Shown: piece after piece, positions 11,674-21,019 of the stretch | Layout: the number at the start of each line of letters is the position of its first letter | How positions within the stretch are numbered: position 1 is the first letter of the stretch | DNA from: Tatlockia sp. | GTDB taxonomy: Bacteria > Pseudomonadota > Gammaproteobacteria > Legionellales > Legionellaceae | Direction: 5' to 3' | Assembly (NCBI GenBank): GCA_013697645.1 | Contig: JACCWL010000207.1 | Coordinates: 1-32,694 of the forward strand | Length of the DNA stretch: 32,694 nt | The notes under the pieces: generated by a model | The model's database searches: none | What the model saw: only the letters and a program-made list of their open reading frames with translations | Told to the model about the DNA's origin: nothing | Translations under genes and position numbers: made by a program

Positions 11674-12902
11674 ATGCAGCTTGTTAATAAAAAATTGCCT
11701 ATTTATTTTATATTAGCGATATGGACTCTAATTCTCACTATTTTGGGATTATTACAATTAGGTGGTTTTTCCTTTGGCTTTAAACTTGTGCCACATGGTG
11801 AAGATTTAAATTGGCTTAGCTTTATTAATCAATCCCCTTACGTCGGGCAGATCGCACATCGATTTTGGAGTGTGGATTGTCGTAATCCCTTATCCCCCTG
11901 GTTTTGGATTTTGGTTGCGCATATTGTTACAAAATACACTTGGGGACTTTATGCCGTTCGTTGTCTAATGGATCCTATTTTAGCAACTATAATGTATGGG
12001 CTATTGCTTAGGTTGAGCAAACATCAAAGCCAAATGTTTGCTTTTAGTGTTGCTGTCATTACTTTAATGTGGAATTTTTTTATCCTCTACGAACAGCTCA
12101 TCTGGGTTTTTGAGTGTGCTCTCGCCTTTGGATTGCTTTCAATATTTTTTTATTGTCGTTATGTTGACAACCTTAGGGCACAGGGCTCTGATTTTGCCTT
12201 AGCATTACTGTGCTATTTCATTGCAATTTCAACCTACACTTTAATTTCAGGATCAATCATTGCAATTGGTTTTATTAGCTTATTTCGCGAGGATGGTTCT
12301 CCTTATTCATTAAAACAGCGACTCTTTGCGACCGCACGAGATACTAGTTTTTTTCTGGCCTTGTTTATACTTTTTTATTTAATTTGGTATACCGCTAGTA
12401 TCTGGGTAGACATGGTAGTCAAAACCGATGTTATCTTTCATTGGAACCAATTAATAAAAAGCATTATTTATTTATATTTAATACGGATTACCTCTCTTTT
12501 CTGCAAGAAGTGATAGCAGATTGGAAATTTACTCTACCAGTATTCATTTTGGCCTTTTTATCTTTTATAAATTTCTTTTCTGTAGTTATACAAAAAAACT
12601 TAATTGATAAAAGTTCATCTTTACCTCTTGGTTGGGTAATAGTCTTACTAATAAGCTTGGCAACGCCTATCGTTATACTCGAAACCACTAACTCCTTATT
12701 TGTTCCAGGTACACGGTCAATCATGATTGCACAAGTATGGCAACCCTTGCTCTATGTCATGTTCATTTTTGTTGGCTGTAACAAAATTCCATTAAGCGAT
12801 GGACAAAAAAGACGAACGATGATTAGCTTGCTTTCTCTAATTTCAGCTCTAACATTAACTGTTGCCATCGACTATAACCACAATCTTTCGCATGTTTTTT
12901 AG
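11674..12902 (+). pseudogene. Polytopic membrane protein gene split by a frameshift (ORFs 11674..12513 and 12441..12902)
   Basis: Two overlapping hydrophobic ORFs in frames 1 and 3. Adding one A to the A5 run at 12456-12460 gives a continuous reading ...NQLIKKHYLFIFNTDYLSFLQEVIADWKFTLPV... Confidence 0.7.
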
Positions 12903-13149
12903 CATGACCAATTTTATGAATTTTATAGTCTTCATCAAGCTAATGTATCTAGGATCCTTAATCTAGATTTTCATCGGAGTTAAATCATATTTACCATAGG
13001 CAAGCAATCTTCCCATGACTGTGTCATTACATTAGACACAAATTGTTCTTTTAACATGGTTTTGAAAGACAATTAGGTTTTTATTGGGTCAAATAGCCAG
13101 TTTATACAACTCGATAGACCCTTCGCTTCGCTCAAAATGGCGTTATCGA

Positions 13150-13746
13150 TTAAGTTTTTGTCATAACTCGCAGAAAAAGTTCTGATGTTAAAAAATAATC
13201 TAGCCAGGTTTTGAGAACTTTGTATTCACTTTCTACAAACCAAAGTTTGTCCACCATATAAAATTGTCTGATGAAGGGGAAGATAGCCACATCAGCAAGG
13301 CTAAATTGATCAGCGAATAAAAATTTGTGCGACATCAATAATCCATTTAATTTCTTGAGATAAGGTTTTGCTTGCTCTCTATAATAAACAGGATCTTTTT
13401 TTTCAGAATTTTGGGGATATTTGTAGTTATCAAGAATCGGTTTAAAGTGATTGTCATTTATTTGAATTAATTCATCGCAGACCCTTTCAAGTTCAGGATT
13501 GAGCCACCCGTCAATATCGGATTGCTCTAAGGCCCACCTAATAATAGCCATACTCTCATCAAGCACATGACCATTTTCTAAAATTAATACTGGAACTGTC
13601 CCTTTAGGAGATGCCTTTAACAAGTCTAGGGGTTTATTTTGAAGGTCGACTTCCTGTTGCAGGTAGCTAATTTTGGCGTATGAAAGTGCCATTCTCGCTC
13701 TAATTGCATAAGGGCAGCGTCTAAACGAATATAATATAAGAGCCAA
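13150..13746 (-). CDS. Glutathione S-transferase family protein
   Basis: Thioredoxin-fold N-terminus MALILYSFRRCPYAIRARMALSYAKI, GTVPVLILENGHVLDESMAIIRWA, C-terminal helix FSLADVAIFPFIRQF. Confidence 0.88.
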   Translation of the reverse strand: MALILYSFRRCPYAIRARMALSYAKISYLQQEVDLQNKPLDLLKASPKGTVPVLILENGHVLDESMAIIRWALEQSDIDGWLNPELERVCDELIQINDNHFKPILDNYKYPQNSEKKDPVYYREQAKPYLKKLNGLLMSHKFLFADQFSLADVAIFPFIRQFYMVDKLWFVESEYKVLKTWLDYFLTSELFLRVMTKT

Positions 13747-13851
13747 ATTTCACCTCAACGTTATGATGACCGAAGGTGTTCTGAGTGCCAAAGCACAATC
13801 CTGAGCATAGCGATAGATCTCTTAAGGTTAGCACTGAACCCATCCGGCGTT

Positions 13852-13994
13852 GTAGCCTGGTTAGCGCGCAGCGATAACCAGGTTATCAATCAACCCTCCA
13901 ACAACCCTCAAAAAATCATCCCAATTTAGCAAACACCTGGTAAAAACTGTGGGGGCTGGTTCCCCGGTTATCGCTAGCGCGCTAACCAGGCTAC
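13852..13994. repeat. 143-bp MITE/REP-like element, copy 1
   Basis: Ends gtagcctggttagcgcg...cgcgctaaccaggctac form terminal inverted repeats; a near-identical copy lies at 26084-26226 in opposite orientation. Confidence 0.9.
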
Positions 13995-14007
13995 CTTTGA
14001 TTTGATT

Positions 14008-16494
14008 TTAAACTATTTCTGTTGGGAGGTCGTCTTCATCCTTTAGTTTTCTTTTTGGTTTATTAAACAGAAAATCAATGGATTGCCTGCGTAATTCATC
14101 ATCAGGGAAATCATCAACGGCGATAACAGCCTGTCTGCACAATTCGGCATCATTTAGCTGTTTCGCCTCCTCGGCGTTCAGAATTCCAGCTTCCTTGGCT
14201 TCATTGATTTGTTCTAGCAAAGTTAAAGCATGCAGGCGCCCTTCTTTCACCGCTCGGCTGACTTTTTTCTCAAGCTCTTCGGCAGCGCAAAGTTTATGGA
14301 ATGCTTCTTCTAAGCGGCCAAGTGGGCAATTCGCTAGCGGTTCTTTAAACACGAAACGAACTAAGCGTGAACGTGTTTCGTTAGGTTCTGTGAGGATATG
14401 CGCTATTTTCTGGCTCAAAAGGTCGGATGGTTTTTGTCGTTGACTACCAAAAGGCTGCAAAAATAACTTAAGTACCATGCGTGCCCAGCGATGTGGGATG
14501 TTAGCTATTACTCCATGAATAGCAAGCTCGCATTCATGCAGCATTTGCTGGCAACACCATTCAACAAGCGGCAAATCAGCAAGTGGCTCGCCATCATCAT
14601 GAAAACGCTTCAAAACAGCAGAAATAAGATACAAATTAGATAAAACATCGCCCAACCGTGCAGAAATCATTTCTTTACGTTTTAACGCACCACCAAACAT
14701 CATCATTGAAAAATCAGCAAGGTATGCGAGATTAGCACTGTAGCGATAGACTAACTGATAATAGCGTTTTGCTGCACTTTTTGGTGCTGAAATTAAATGA
14801 CCATCGGTCAGTGCAAAGATTAGTGATTTAGTTAGGTTAGCAAGCACAAAACCAGTATGCCCCCAAAATGCTTCGTCGAAAGCTTTAAGGTTTTTTTCTC
14901 TTATGCTTTCCATTTCACGGAAAACATAGGGATGGCATCGAATAGCGCCTTGTCCAAAGATAATTAAATTACGCGTTAAGATATTTGCGCCCTCAACTGT
15001 AATACCAATTGGTGCATTTTGATAACCACGCCCTAGATAATTATTCGGGCCAAGGCAAATACCTTTCCCGCCATGAATATCCATTGCATCTATGACCACT
15101 TGGCGTCCACGTTCAGTAGTGTTGGATTTCAAAATAGCGCCAGCAATAGAAGGTTTAGCGCCATTATCAATTGCTGCTGCTGTCATGGTTAAGCCTGCAT
15201 CAATTAAGTAAGCATTTGCCGCAATGCGAGCTAAGGGTTCCTCGATGCCTTCAAATTGGGCAATCGGCAGATTAAATTGCTTACGGACTCTAGCATAAGC
15301 ACCACTTGCAAGCGCACAGGCTTGCGACCCGCCTGCAGAACTTGAGGGTAAAGAAATTGCCCTTCCAGCACTTAAACAATCCATCAACATCCGCCAACCG
15401 AGACCGGCCATCTTTGCACCACCAATGATGCAATCCAAAGGGGCAAAAACATCTTTTCCCTGAGTTGGACCATTCAGGAAAGCGGTATTTAAAGGAAAGT
15501 GGCGCCTGCCTTTAGAGATTCCAGGAAGATTGGCAGGAATTAGAGCGCAGCTAATGCCAACGTCGGTCCCTTTGCCGAGAAGATTTTCTGGGTCAAAGAG
15601 TCGGAAGGCTAGACCAATTACAGTAGCCACAGGACAAAGGGTAATGTAGCGTTTATTCCAATTGAGCCGAATTCCCAACACCTTTTGTCCATTAATTATT
15701 TGTTGGCAGACAATCCCTTCATCTGGAATTGATGCAGCATCCGAACCCGCATTAGGGCCCGTTAAAGCAAAGCAAGGTAGATCACGACCATCAGCTAAAC
15801 GCGGCAAGTAAAAATCTTTTTGTTCCTTGGTTCCATATTTTAATAGCAACTCTGCCGGGCCTAAGGAATTGGGAACAGCCACTGTTGTTCCGACCGTTAC
15901 AGAGCGGCCATTAAGTCTTGATAAAATGGTCACCTGTGCTGTGGCTGAAAAATCATGGCCGCCGTATTCTTTCGGAATGATTAAACCAAAGAAGCCTTTT
16001 TCTTTAAGAAAAGTCCACATCTCTGGTGGCATGTCGGTGCGAACATGGGTAATATCCCAATCATCTATCATTCGACAAAGTTCATTGACTGGTCCATCAA
16101 TAAAGGCTTGTTCTTCTGCTGTTAATTTGACAACAGGAGCATTGAGTAAAACATTAAAATCAGGACTGCCGCTGAATAAATCGCCTTCCCAACCCACTGT
16201 TCCTGCTTCTAACGCTTCACGTTCTGTCGATGACATTGAAGGCATTACTTTGGCGATTTTGTTAAAAATACGACGAGATATAACTTCCCTTCGCAAAGGT
16301 CTTATTGAAAATAAAACAACTCCTGCAAACACCGCCCATAATAAAATTTGAGCGATTATGCCTGGTGAACCATAATGCACAATCAATAAAGCAAAAATGC
16401 CATAGCAAATAGCCCAAACGCTAAGAGAAGCCTGCTTAGATAATAATAAAAGTGATAGGGAAACCATTCCCAGAATAATCAGACTTTGCAACAC
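14008..16494 (-). CDS. fadE: Acyl-CoA dehydrogenase, FadE type (828 aa)
   Basis: N-terminal TM segments, acyl-CoA dehydrogenase core (PKEYGGHDFSATAQ, CFALTGPNAGSDAAS, AGRAISLPSSSAGGSQ, DAMDIHGGKGICLGPNNYLGRGYQ), long FadE-type C-terminal domain. Confidence 0.93.
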   Translation of the reverse strand: MLQSLIILGMVSLSLLLLSKQASLSVWAICYGIFALLIVHYGSPGIIAQILLWAVFAGVVLFSIRPLRREVISRRIFNKIAKVMPSMSSTEREALEAGTVGWEGDLFSGSPDFNVLLNAPVVKLTAEEQAFIDGPVNELCRMIDDWDITHVRTDMPPEMWTFLKEKGFFGLIIPKEYGGHDFSATAQVTILSRLNGRSVTVGTTVAVPNSLGPAELLLKYGTKEQKDFYLPRLADGRDLPCFALTGPNAGSDAASIPDEGIVCQQIINGQKVLGIRLNWNKRYITLCPVATVIGLAFRLFDPENLLGKGTDVGISCALIPANLPGISKGRRHFPLNTAFLNGPTQGKDVFAPLDCIIGGAKMAGLGWRMLMDCLSAGRAISLPSSSAGGSQACALASGAYARVRKQFNLPIAQFEGIEEPLARIAANAYLIDAGLTMTAAAIDNGAKPSIAGAILKSNTTERGRQVVIDAMDIHGGKGICLGPNNYLGRGYQNAPIGITVEGANILTRNLIIFGQGAIRCHPYVFREMESIREKNLKAFDEAFWGHTGFVLANLTKSLIFALTDGHLISAPKSAAKRYYQLVYRYSANLAYLADFSMMMFGGALKRKEMISARLGDVLSNLYLISAVLKRFHDDGEPLADLPLVEWCCQQMLHECELAIHGVIANIPHRWARMVLKLFLQPFGSQRQKPSDLLSQKIAHILTEPNETRSRLVRFVFKEPLANCPLGRLEEAFHKLCAAEELEKKVSRAVKEGRLHALTLLEQINEAKEAGILNAEEAKQLNDAELCRQAVIAVDDFPDDELRRQSIDFLFNKPKRKLKDEDDLPTEIV

Positions 16495-16526
16495 TATTTT
16501 CTCCTTTTTTGATCCAAAAAATTATC

Positions 16527-17324
16527 TTATTCTGATCTTTTCAGTATAGCATCCAGCACTTTGAAAACTTGCTCTGAAACCTCGATTGGACGCTCCATTG
16601 GAAACATATGACTGCCTTTTATTTTATAACTTGGAATCCTGTAATTTTTCCGCATATTACGTCTATCTAATACATCCACCACATTCGATTTATCACCATA
16701 AATTAAAGCTGCAGCTAAGGTTAAACGTCCTTCATAATCACTGAATTTATCAGGAATTGTCCGATAAATTGAATACTCAATGTCCCTGTCAAAAAGAAGT
16801 TCATAACCATTTTTGGTTTTTTTCATGCCGTAATCAATATAATCTTGCAAACATTCATCACTAAATGATTTAAATAGCTTTCTCGTTTTAAGGTAGAGCA
16901 GAAGTTGTTCCCTATTTTGCCAAACCTCTCTTCGACCACGAGTGCGAGAAGCCGGCGTAATTTTATCAATAAAGCCAAACGATTTTGCCAAACGAACCAC
17001 AGTGGATTTAAAAGGTCCAAGCAGGGGTGAATCAAGCATAATGACTGCTTTAAATAAAGAAGGATGTTCAATCGCTGCAAGCAGAGATAATACACCACCT
17101 AAGGAATGACCAATTGCAATCACGGGTTTTGTGGCCTGAGTCCTGACACTGTCAATAATTTCATCGACAAGAAAATGCCAATTCTCCGTAACAGGGAATT
17201 TAGGATTGTGGCCGATTTTGTCGATATAACAATAATCATAACGCGCATGCAGTGCTTCAAGTAGCTGACTATAACAAAGTGCTGGAAAACCATTTCCATG
17301 CGCAAAATGAATTAAATCTCTCAA
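16527..17324 (-). CDS. Alpha/beta hydrolase
   Basis: HGNGFPALCY oxyanion region and nucleophile elbow GHSLGG; C-terminal KGSHMFPMERP catalytic His region. Confidence 0.88.
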   Translation of the reverse strand: MRDLIHFAHGNGFPALCYSQLLEALHARYDYCYIDKIGHNPKFPVTENWHFLVDEIIDSVRTQATKPVIAIGHSLGGVLSLLAAIEHPSLFKAVIMLDSPLLGPFKSTVVRLAKSFGFIDKITPASRTRGRREVWQNREQLLLYLKTRKLFKSFSDECLQDYIDYGMKKTKNGYELLFDRDIEYSIYRTIPDKFSDYEGRLTLAAALIYGDKSNVVDVLDRRNMRKNYRIPSYKIKGSHMFPMERPIEVSEQVFKVLDAILKRSE

Positions 17325-18244
17325 GAACGCACCAATTTATGACTTTCACGTTTAACAGCCAACACCGCAAAGCAAAAATAAATAATCATAATTAGCGGTG
17401 CCACGACCATATAGCCAGAATAAAGAAAACCAAGCGTTAACCCAGTCCAAAAGAGCCACATAAAAGGTGTAGCGCTAACAATAAAGAGTCTGCAGGCTTG
17501 TTTGTAACTCAACGAGATTTTAAAAAATAATTTAGCAATGAATTGCGCCATTAAGGTAAAGGCCAAAATAAGAACTAAAAATATACCAAAGGCGGTTAAG
17601 GCAATGGTGGGGTAAAGTAAAGCACCGAAAAAAATCTTTAGGTTTAAAATCCCTGAGGTTTTGACCCAGTCTTTACCTTCAAATATCGAATTTCCCTGGC
17701 TACTCAAGGGATAAACTTGTATGTCGTTACCAATCTGTGGCGCATCTTGACTAAAGAAAAAATGCGGCATGGGATAACGTAAAAAAAGCTTATCTTTAGT
17801 CACTAAAATCGTTAGATTAGGATAAGTTTTATCCATGCTTGTAATCGCACCTGTTGTATCAACGATTGCGACAATCTGACCCTTTGGATTTTTGACAAAA
17901 TAAGGCATGGGTTTATCGACTGAGATCTTGCCATTTTGCATATACAAGGTTGGTAACCCGAGCATCGGCTGGACTACTTCTTCTGTAAAAAATTTATTGT
18001 ATTCATAGATGACCCGCAGAGAAAAAGGCAGAGAAGCAATAAATAAAAGCACGAGTAGATAGATTAAACCAAAGCCCTTCCAGCGTTTGGCAACATCTAC
18101 ATAAAGTGCGCTATCAAAAAAAGAACGGTATAAAGCCTGCCAATATCGATAATAAGGTTTATCAATATTACGTAACGTTTTCCCTTCCTCAATCATACCA
18201 ACCTCCCAATCGCAATCCCGTTTTTTGATGAAATAGAATAGCAT
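17321..18244 (-). CDS. DUF1189-like membrane protein
   Basis: Multiple TM segments; FFDSALYVDVAKRWKGFGLIYLLVLLFIASLPFSLR resembles DUF1189 proteins. Overlaps the hydrolase gene by 4 nt. Confidence 0.7.
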   Translation of the reverse strand: MLFYFIKKRDCDWEVGMIEEGKTLRNIDKPYYRYWQALYRSFFDSALYVDVAKRWKGFGLIYLLVLLFIASLPFSLRVIYEYNKFFTEEVVQPMLGLPTLYMQNGKISVDKPMPYFVKNPKGQIVAIVDTTGAITSMDKTYPNLTILVTKDKLFLRYPMPHFFFSQDAPQIGNDIQVYPLSSQGNSIFEGKDWVKTSGILNLKIFFGALLYPTIALTAFGIFLVLILAFTLMAQFIAKLFFKISLSYKQACRLFIVSATPFMWLFWTGLTLGFLYSGYMVVAPLIMIIYFCFAVLAVKRESHKLVRS

Positions 18245-18556
18245 TATTCACAACTAGTCGGAGTGTCAACTGATTATCAATTATTTCAGTATCAGCGGAT
18301 AGCCGTAATGCAAATGGGTTCTACCACAAAGACTAGTTACTTGAATTAATTATCAGCCCCCTATCCTAGGTTAAATTACCGCCATTGATAGCGTTTTACA
18401 TAATTTCAATGAAAAGTTGAGTGACAATCGTCTGCGGATTGTCGCCTTGAGATTTTGGATGGGCATAAATCGTACAAAAAGGTGCGTAGTTATTCGAATT
18501 GCCTCAAATTAACTGTTGCCGAACGGATGTGTGAATCAGTATGTAAATTGCATCGT

Positions 18557-18721
18557 TGCCTCAATATTGGTGTTGCTGAAAAAGGGAGATCGGCATGGGA
18601 GAATTGAGGATGGATTTATATTTAAAAACACAGCGTTCGCCCACATACCCACCAGGCTCAATAACAATTATTTTTTAATTACAATAAAAAATCTCTCAAA
18701 AGCAACACCTATTCTGAGGCA
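18557..18721. repeat. 165-bp stretch bounded by 21-nt imperfect inverted repeats
   Basis: Left tgcctcaatattggtgttgct (18557-18577) vs reverse complement of agcaacacctattctgaggca (18701-18721) = tgcctcagaataggtgttgct, 18/21 identical. A looser direct copy, tgcctcaaattaactgttgcc, lies at 18500-18520. Confidence 0.5.
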
Positions 18722-19175
18722 TTAGCTTTATTATCCCGATTTTCCCTCTCTGTATATTTTTTTATCAAAAAAAACATCCCAATAAGTAAGTTACTTCAAT
18801 TCGAATAAAGGCTAGAGTGCCATTTTGAAAATCAAATTAGTCAAATTTACAGGTATCCTCAGTCGCCAACGTACTAGCAGTGTTTGTTCTGAGTTATTGG
18901 AGCATTAGAAATTAACTAATTTTTTTATTCTAATAACTGATTGCTTATGGTTCTTTTCTTTCCTCCAGATCCTAATCAGCCGGTAATCCAAGCCAAAATC
19001 CTTGGCCTGATCGGTTTTCTCAGGGTACTCTTCCCATGAACTTTGTAATGTGTAATAGAACAATTATGCGGAAAGTGAGTGGGTATCAAATGAACAGCTA
19101 TGGTGTGCAAAATCTTATCTATCTGAAATCATATTTTCTTAATTAAAATAAGAAGATTATTTCAATTTATTATTC

Positions 19176-19200
19176 TATAATATGACTAGTTAGACTAGTC
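19176..19200 (+). promoter_or_regulatory. Putative toxin-antitoxin promoter/operator: TATAAT and palindrome GACTAGT-tag-ACTAGTC
   Basis: TATAAT at 19176-19181; GACTAGTTAGACTAGTC at 19184-19200 is a perfect 7+7 inverted repeat 14 nt upstream of the antitoxin ATG. Confidence 0.65.
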
Positions 19201-19214
19201 TGGAGAAAGCATTT

Positions 19215-19463
19215 ATGAATACCTGGCAATTACAAGACGCTAAAGCTCATTTGAGTGAACTGGTAAAAAAAGCCTCTTCCGGCGCACCTCAGGAAATTAC
19301 CTTAAGGGGTAAACCAGCAGTAGTTGTTTTATCGATGCACCAATATGAAAAACTAAAGCAACCCAAACAAAAACTGATACCTTTTTTAAGGCAATCCCCC
19401 TTAGTTGGTATAGATATGGAACTAGAACGAGATACAAGTCCTATGCGAGATGTTGATTTATGA
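19215..19463 (+). CDS. Type II antitoxin, Phd/YefM family
   Basis: MNTWQLQDAKAHLSELVKKASSGAPQEITLRGKPAVVVLSMHQYEKL matches the Phd/YefM N-terminal domain. Confidence 0.92.
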   Translation: MNTWQLQDAKAHLSELVKKASSGAPQEITLRGKPAVVVLSMHQYEKLKQPKQKLIPFLRQSPLVGIDMELERDTSPMRDVDL

Positions 19464-19876
19464 ATTATTTACTTGATACCAATATTATTTCTGAGCTAGT
19501 AAAACAAATTCCTAATCAATTGGTTTTGAAATGGGTTGATTCCATTGATAACGAAAATCTATATATTAGTGTTATTGCTCTTGGCGAAATAAGGAAAGGC
19601 GTCGCAGGAATTCAAGATTCAAAACGACAAGAAAAAATTTCCTATTGGTTGGAAATTGAGTTACCCCGATATTTTGAAGATCGTATTTTAGATATTGATC
19701 TAAAAATAGCTGACATGTGGGGACGATTACAAAGTCAAAATAAAGCATTTACTTTACCAGCTATAGATGGACTTATCGCAGCAACCGCATACGTTCATAA
19801 TCTAATACTTGTCACACGTAATACAAAAGATTTTCTTCATTCAGCTATTAAAATGATTAATCCCTGGGAAGAGTAA
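19460..19876 (+). CDS. Type II toxin, PIN-domain VapC-like ribonuclease
   Basis: MNYLLDTNIISELVK (first Asp), ALGEIRKG (Glu), LPAIDGLIAATAYVHNLILVTRNTKDF (last Asp residues). Overlaps antitoxin stop by 4 nt. Confidence 0.93.
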   Translation: MNYLLDTNIISELVKQIPNQLVLKWVDSIDNENLYISVIALGEIRKGVAGIQDSKRQEKISYWLEIELPRYFEDRILDIDLKIADMWGRLQSQNKAFTLPAIDGLIAATAYVHNLILVTRNTKDFLHSAIKMINPWEE

Positions 19877-19894
19877 GTCAATAAGGAATTATTT

Positions 19895-20863
19895 ATGCGA
19901 TACATCTCAATAAACAACCCCGGCCCAGACAGCCGTCTTTTTATAGCAGAAACAGAAACTCCTATCTGTGGCAAAGAACAGCTCCTTGTACGTGTAAAAG
20001 CAACAGCCGTTAACCGTGCTGACCTAATGCAACGTCAAGGAAAATACCCTTCTCCTCCAGGTGAATCTACCATTTTAGGCTTGGAAGTCGCAGGTGATGT
20101 GGTGGCTATTGGCGAGAAGGTAAAAGACTTTAAAGTCGGTGATAGAGTCTATGGCCTAGTCGCTGGCGGCGGCTATGCGGACTATTGTAGTGTCCATCCA
20201 AGGCTTGCAGCCAAAATTCCCGATAACTGGGATTACAGCTATGCTGCGGCCATCCCTGAAGCCTTAATGACTGCACAAGCTACCGTTTTTTCACTGGGTC
20301 AATTAAAAATGAATGAGCGATTTTTAATTCATGCAGCTGGTAGTGGAATTTCAAGCTTCGCTATACAAATGGCAAGAATTAAAGGCGCTGAAGTATTCAC
20401 CACCACCTCTACCCAAGAAAAAATCGCTAAAGCAAAGCAGCTAGGAGCCACCTTAGTTATCAATTATAAAACGCAAGATTTTGAAGCCTTAATTGGCGAT
20501 CTTTCCTTAGATTTAATCGTTGATTTTATTGGCGGCTCTTATTTCCCGAAACATTTAAAATTGTTAAAACAAAAAGGCCGGCTAGTCCAAATTGCATCAC
20601 AGCAAGGCCATCTTGTCGAATTTTCCCTTGCAACCCTAATGCGAAAGCGATTAGCAATCCTTGGCTTTGTTTTACGACCCCAATCGCTTGCTGAAAAAGC
20701 AGCTCTATGGAAAACATCGCAGCAAGAATGGTCTAACTTGTTAATCAACAAAGAACTCGTCCCTATAATAGACTCCGAATTTCAATTAGCAGATATTGAG
20801 CTCGCGCATTCTCACATGCTTAGCTCGGCTCATTTTGGCAAAATAATAGTACGGCTTGATTGA
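19895..20863 (+). CDS. NAD(P)H quinone oxidoreductase, PIG3-like MDR family
   Basis: MDR core AVNRADLMQRQGKYPSPPGESTILGLEVAGDVVAIG, VGDRVYGLVAGGGYADYCSV, AAGSGISSFAIQMAR. Confidence 0.92.
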   Translation: MRYISINNPGPDSRLFIAETETPICGKEQLLVRVKATAVNRADLMQRQGKYPSPPGESTILGLEVAGDVVAIGEKVKDFKVGDRVYGLVAGGGYADYCSVHPRLAAKIPDNWDYSYAAAIPEALMTAQATVFSLGQLKMNERFLIHAAGSGISSFAIQMARIKGAEVFTTTSTQEKIAKAKQLGATLVINYKTQDFEALIGDLSLDLIVDFIGGSYFPKHLKLLKQKGRLVQIASQQGHLVEFSLATLMRKRLAILGFVLRPQSLAEKAALWKTSQQEWSNLLINKELVPIIDSEFQLADIELAHSHMLSSAHFGKIIVRLD

Positions 20864-20915
20864 CATAAGACTAAAACCGATGCGAGAAAAGATTCAAGCC
20901 GATAATGCGATTAAG

Positions 20916-20929
20916 CATCAAATTTGATG
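20916..20929. promoter_or_regulatory. 14-bp perfect palindrome CATCAAATTTGATG upstream of the NlpC/P60-like gene
   Basis: Sequence read directly; lies in the 156-bp intergenic region between 20863 and 21020. Confidence 0.3.
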
Positions 20930-21019
20930 TTATGTTTGACTTCTGCTCTCGCAACTCTCTGACTAATTCTTGATTTTTCTAGCTCATGACAATACACTTA
21001 GGTATTTTTTAATACGAGA

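Noticed and set aside
12441-12513. Programmed -1 frameshift in the membrane-protein gene
   Set aside because: The overlap has no canonical slippery heptamer in frame; a simple 1-nt loss in A5 explains it better, though slippage is not excluded.
15827-16351. 174-aa plus-strand ORF antisense to fadE (also 14078..14443)
   Set aside because: Antisense to a convincing FadE coding region; composition typical of a shadow ORF.
18516-18725. 69-aa ORF in the intergenic region
   Set aside because: No clear RBS or family motif, non-ATG start, and it overlaps the inverted repeats at 18557/18701; better explained as repeat-derived sequence.
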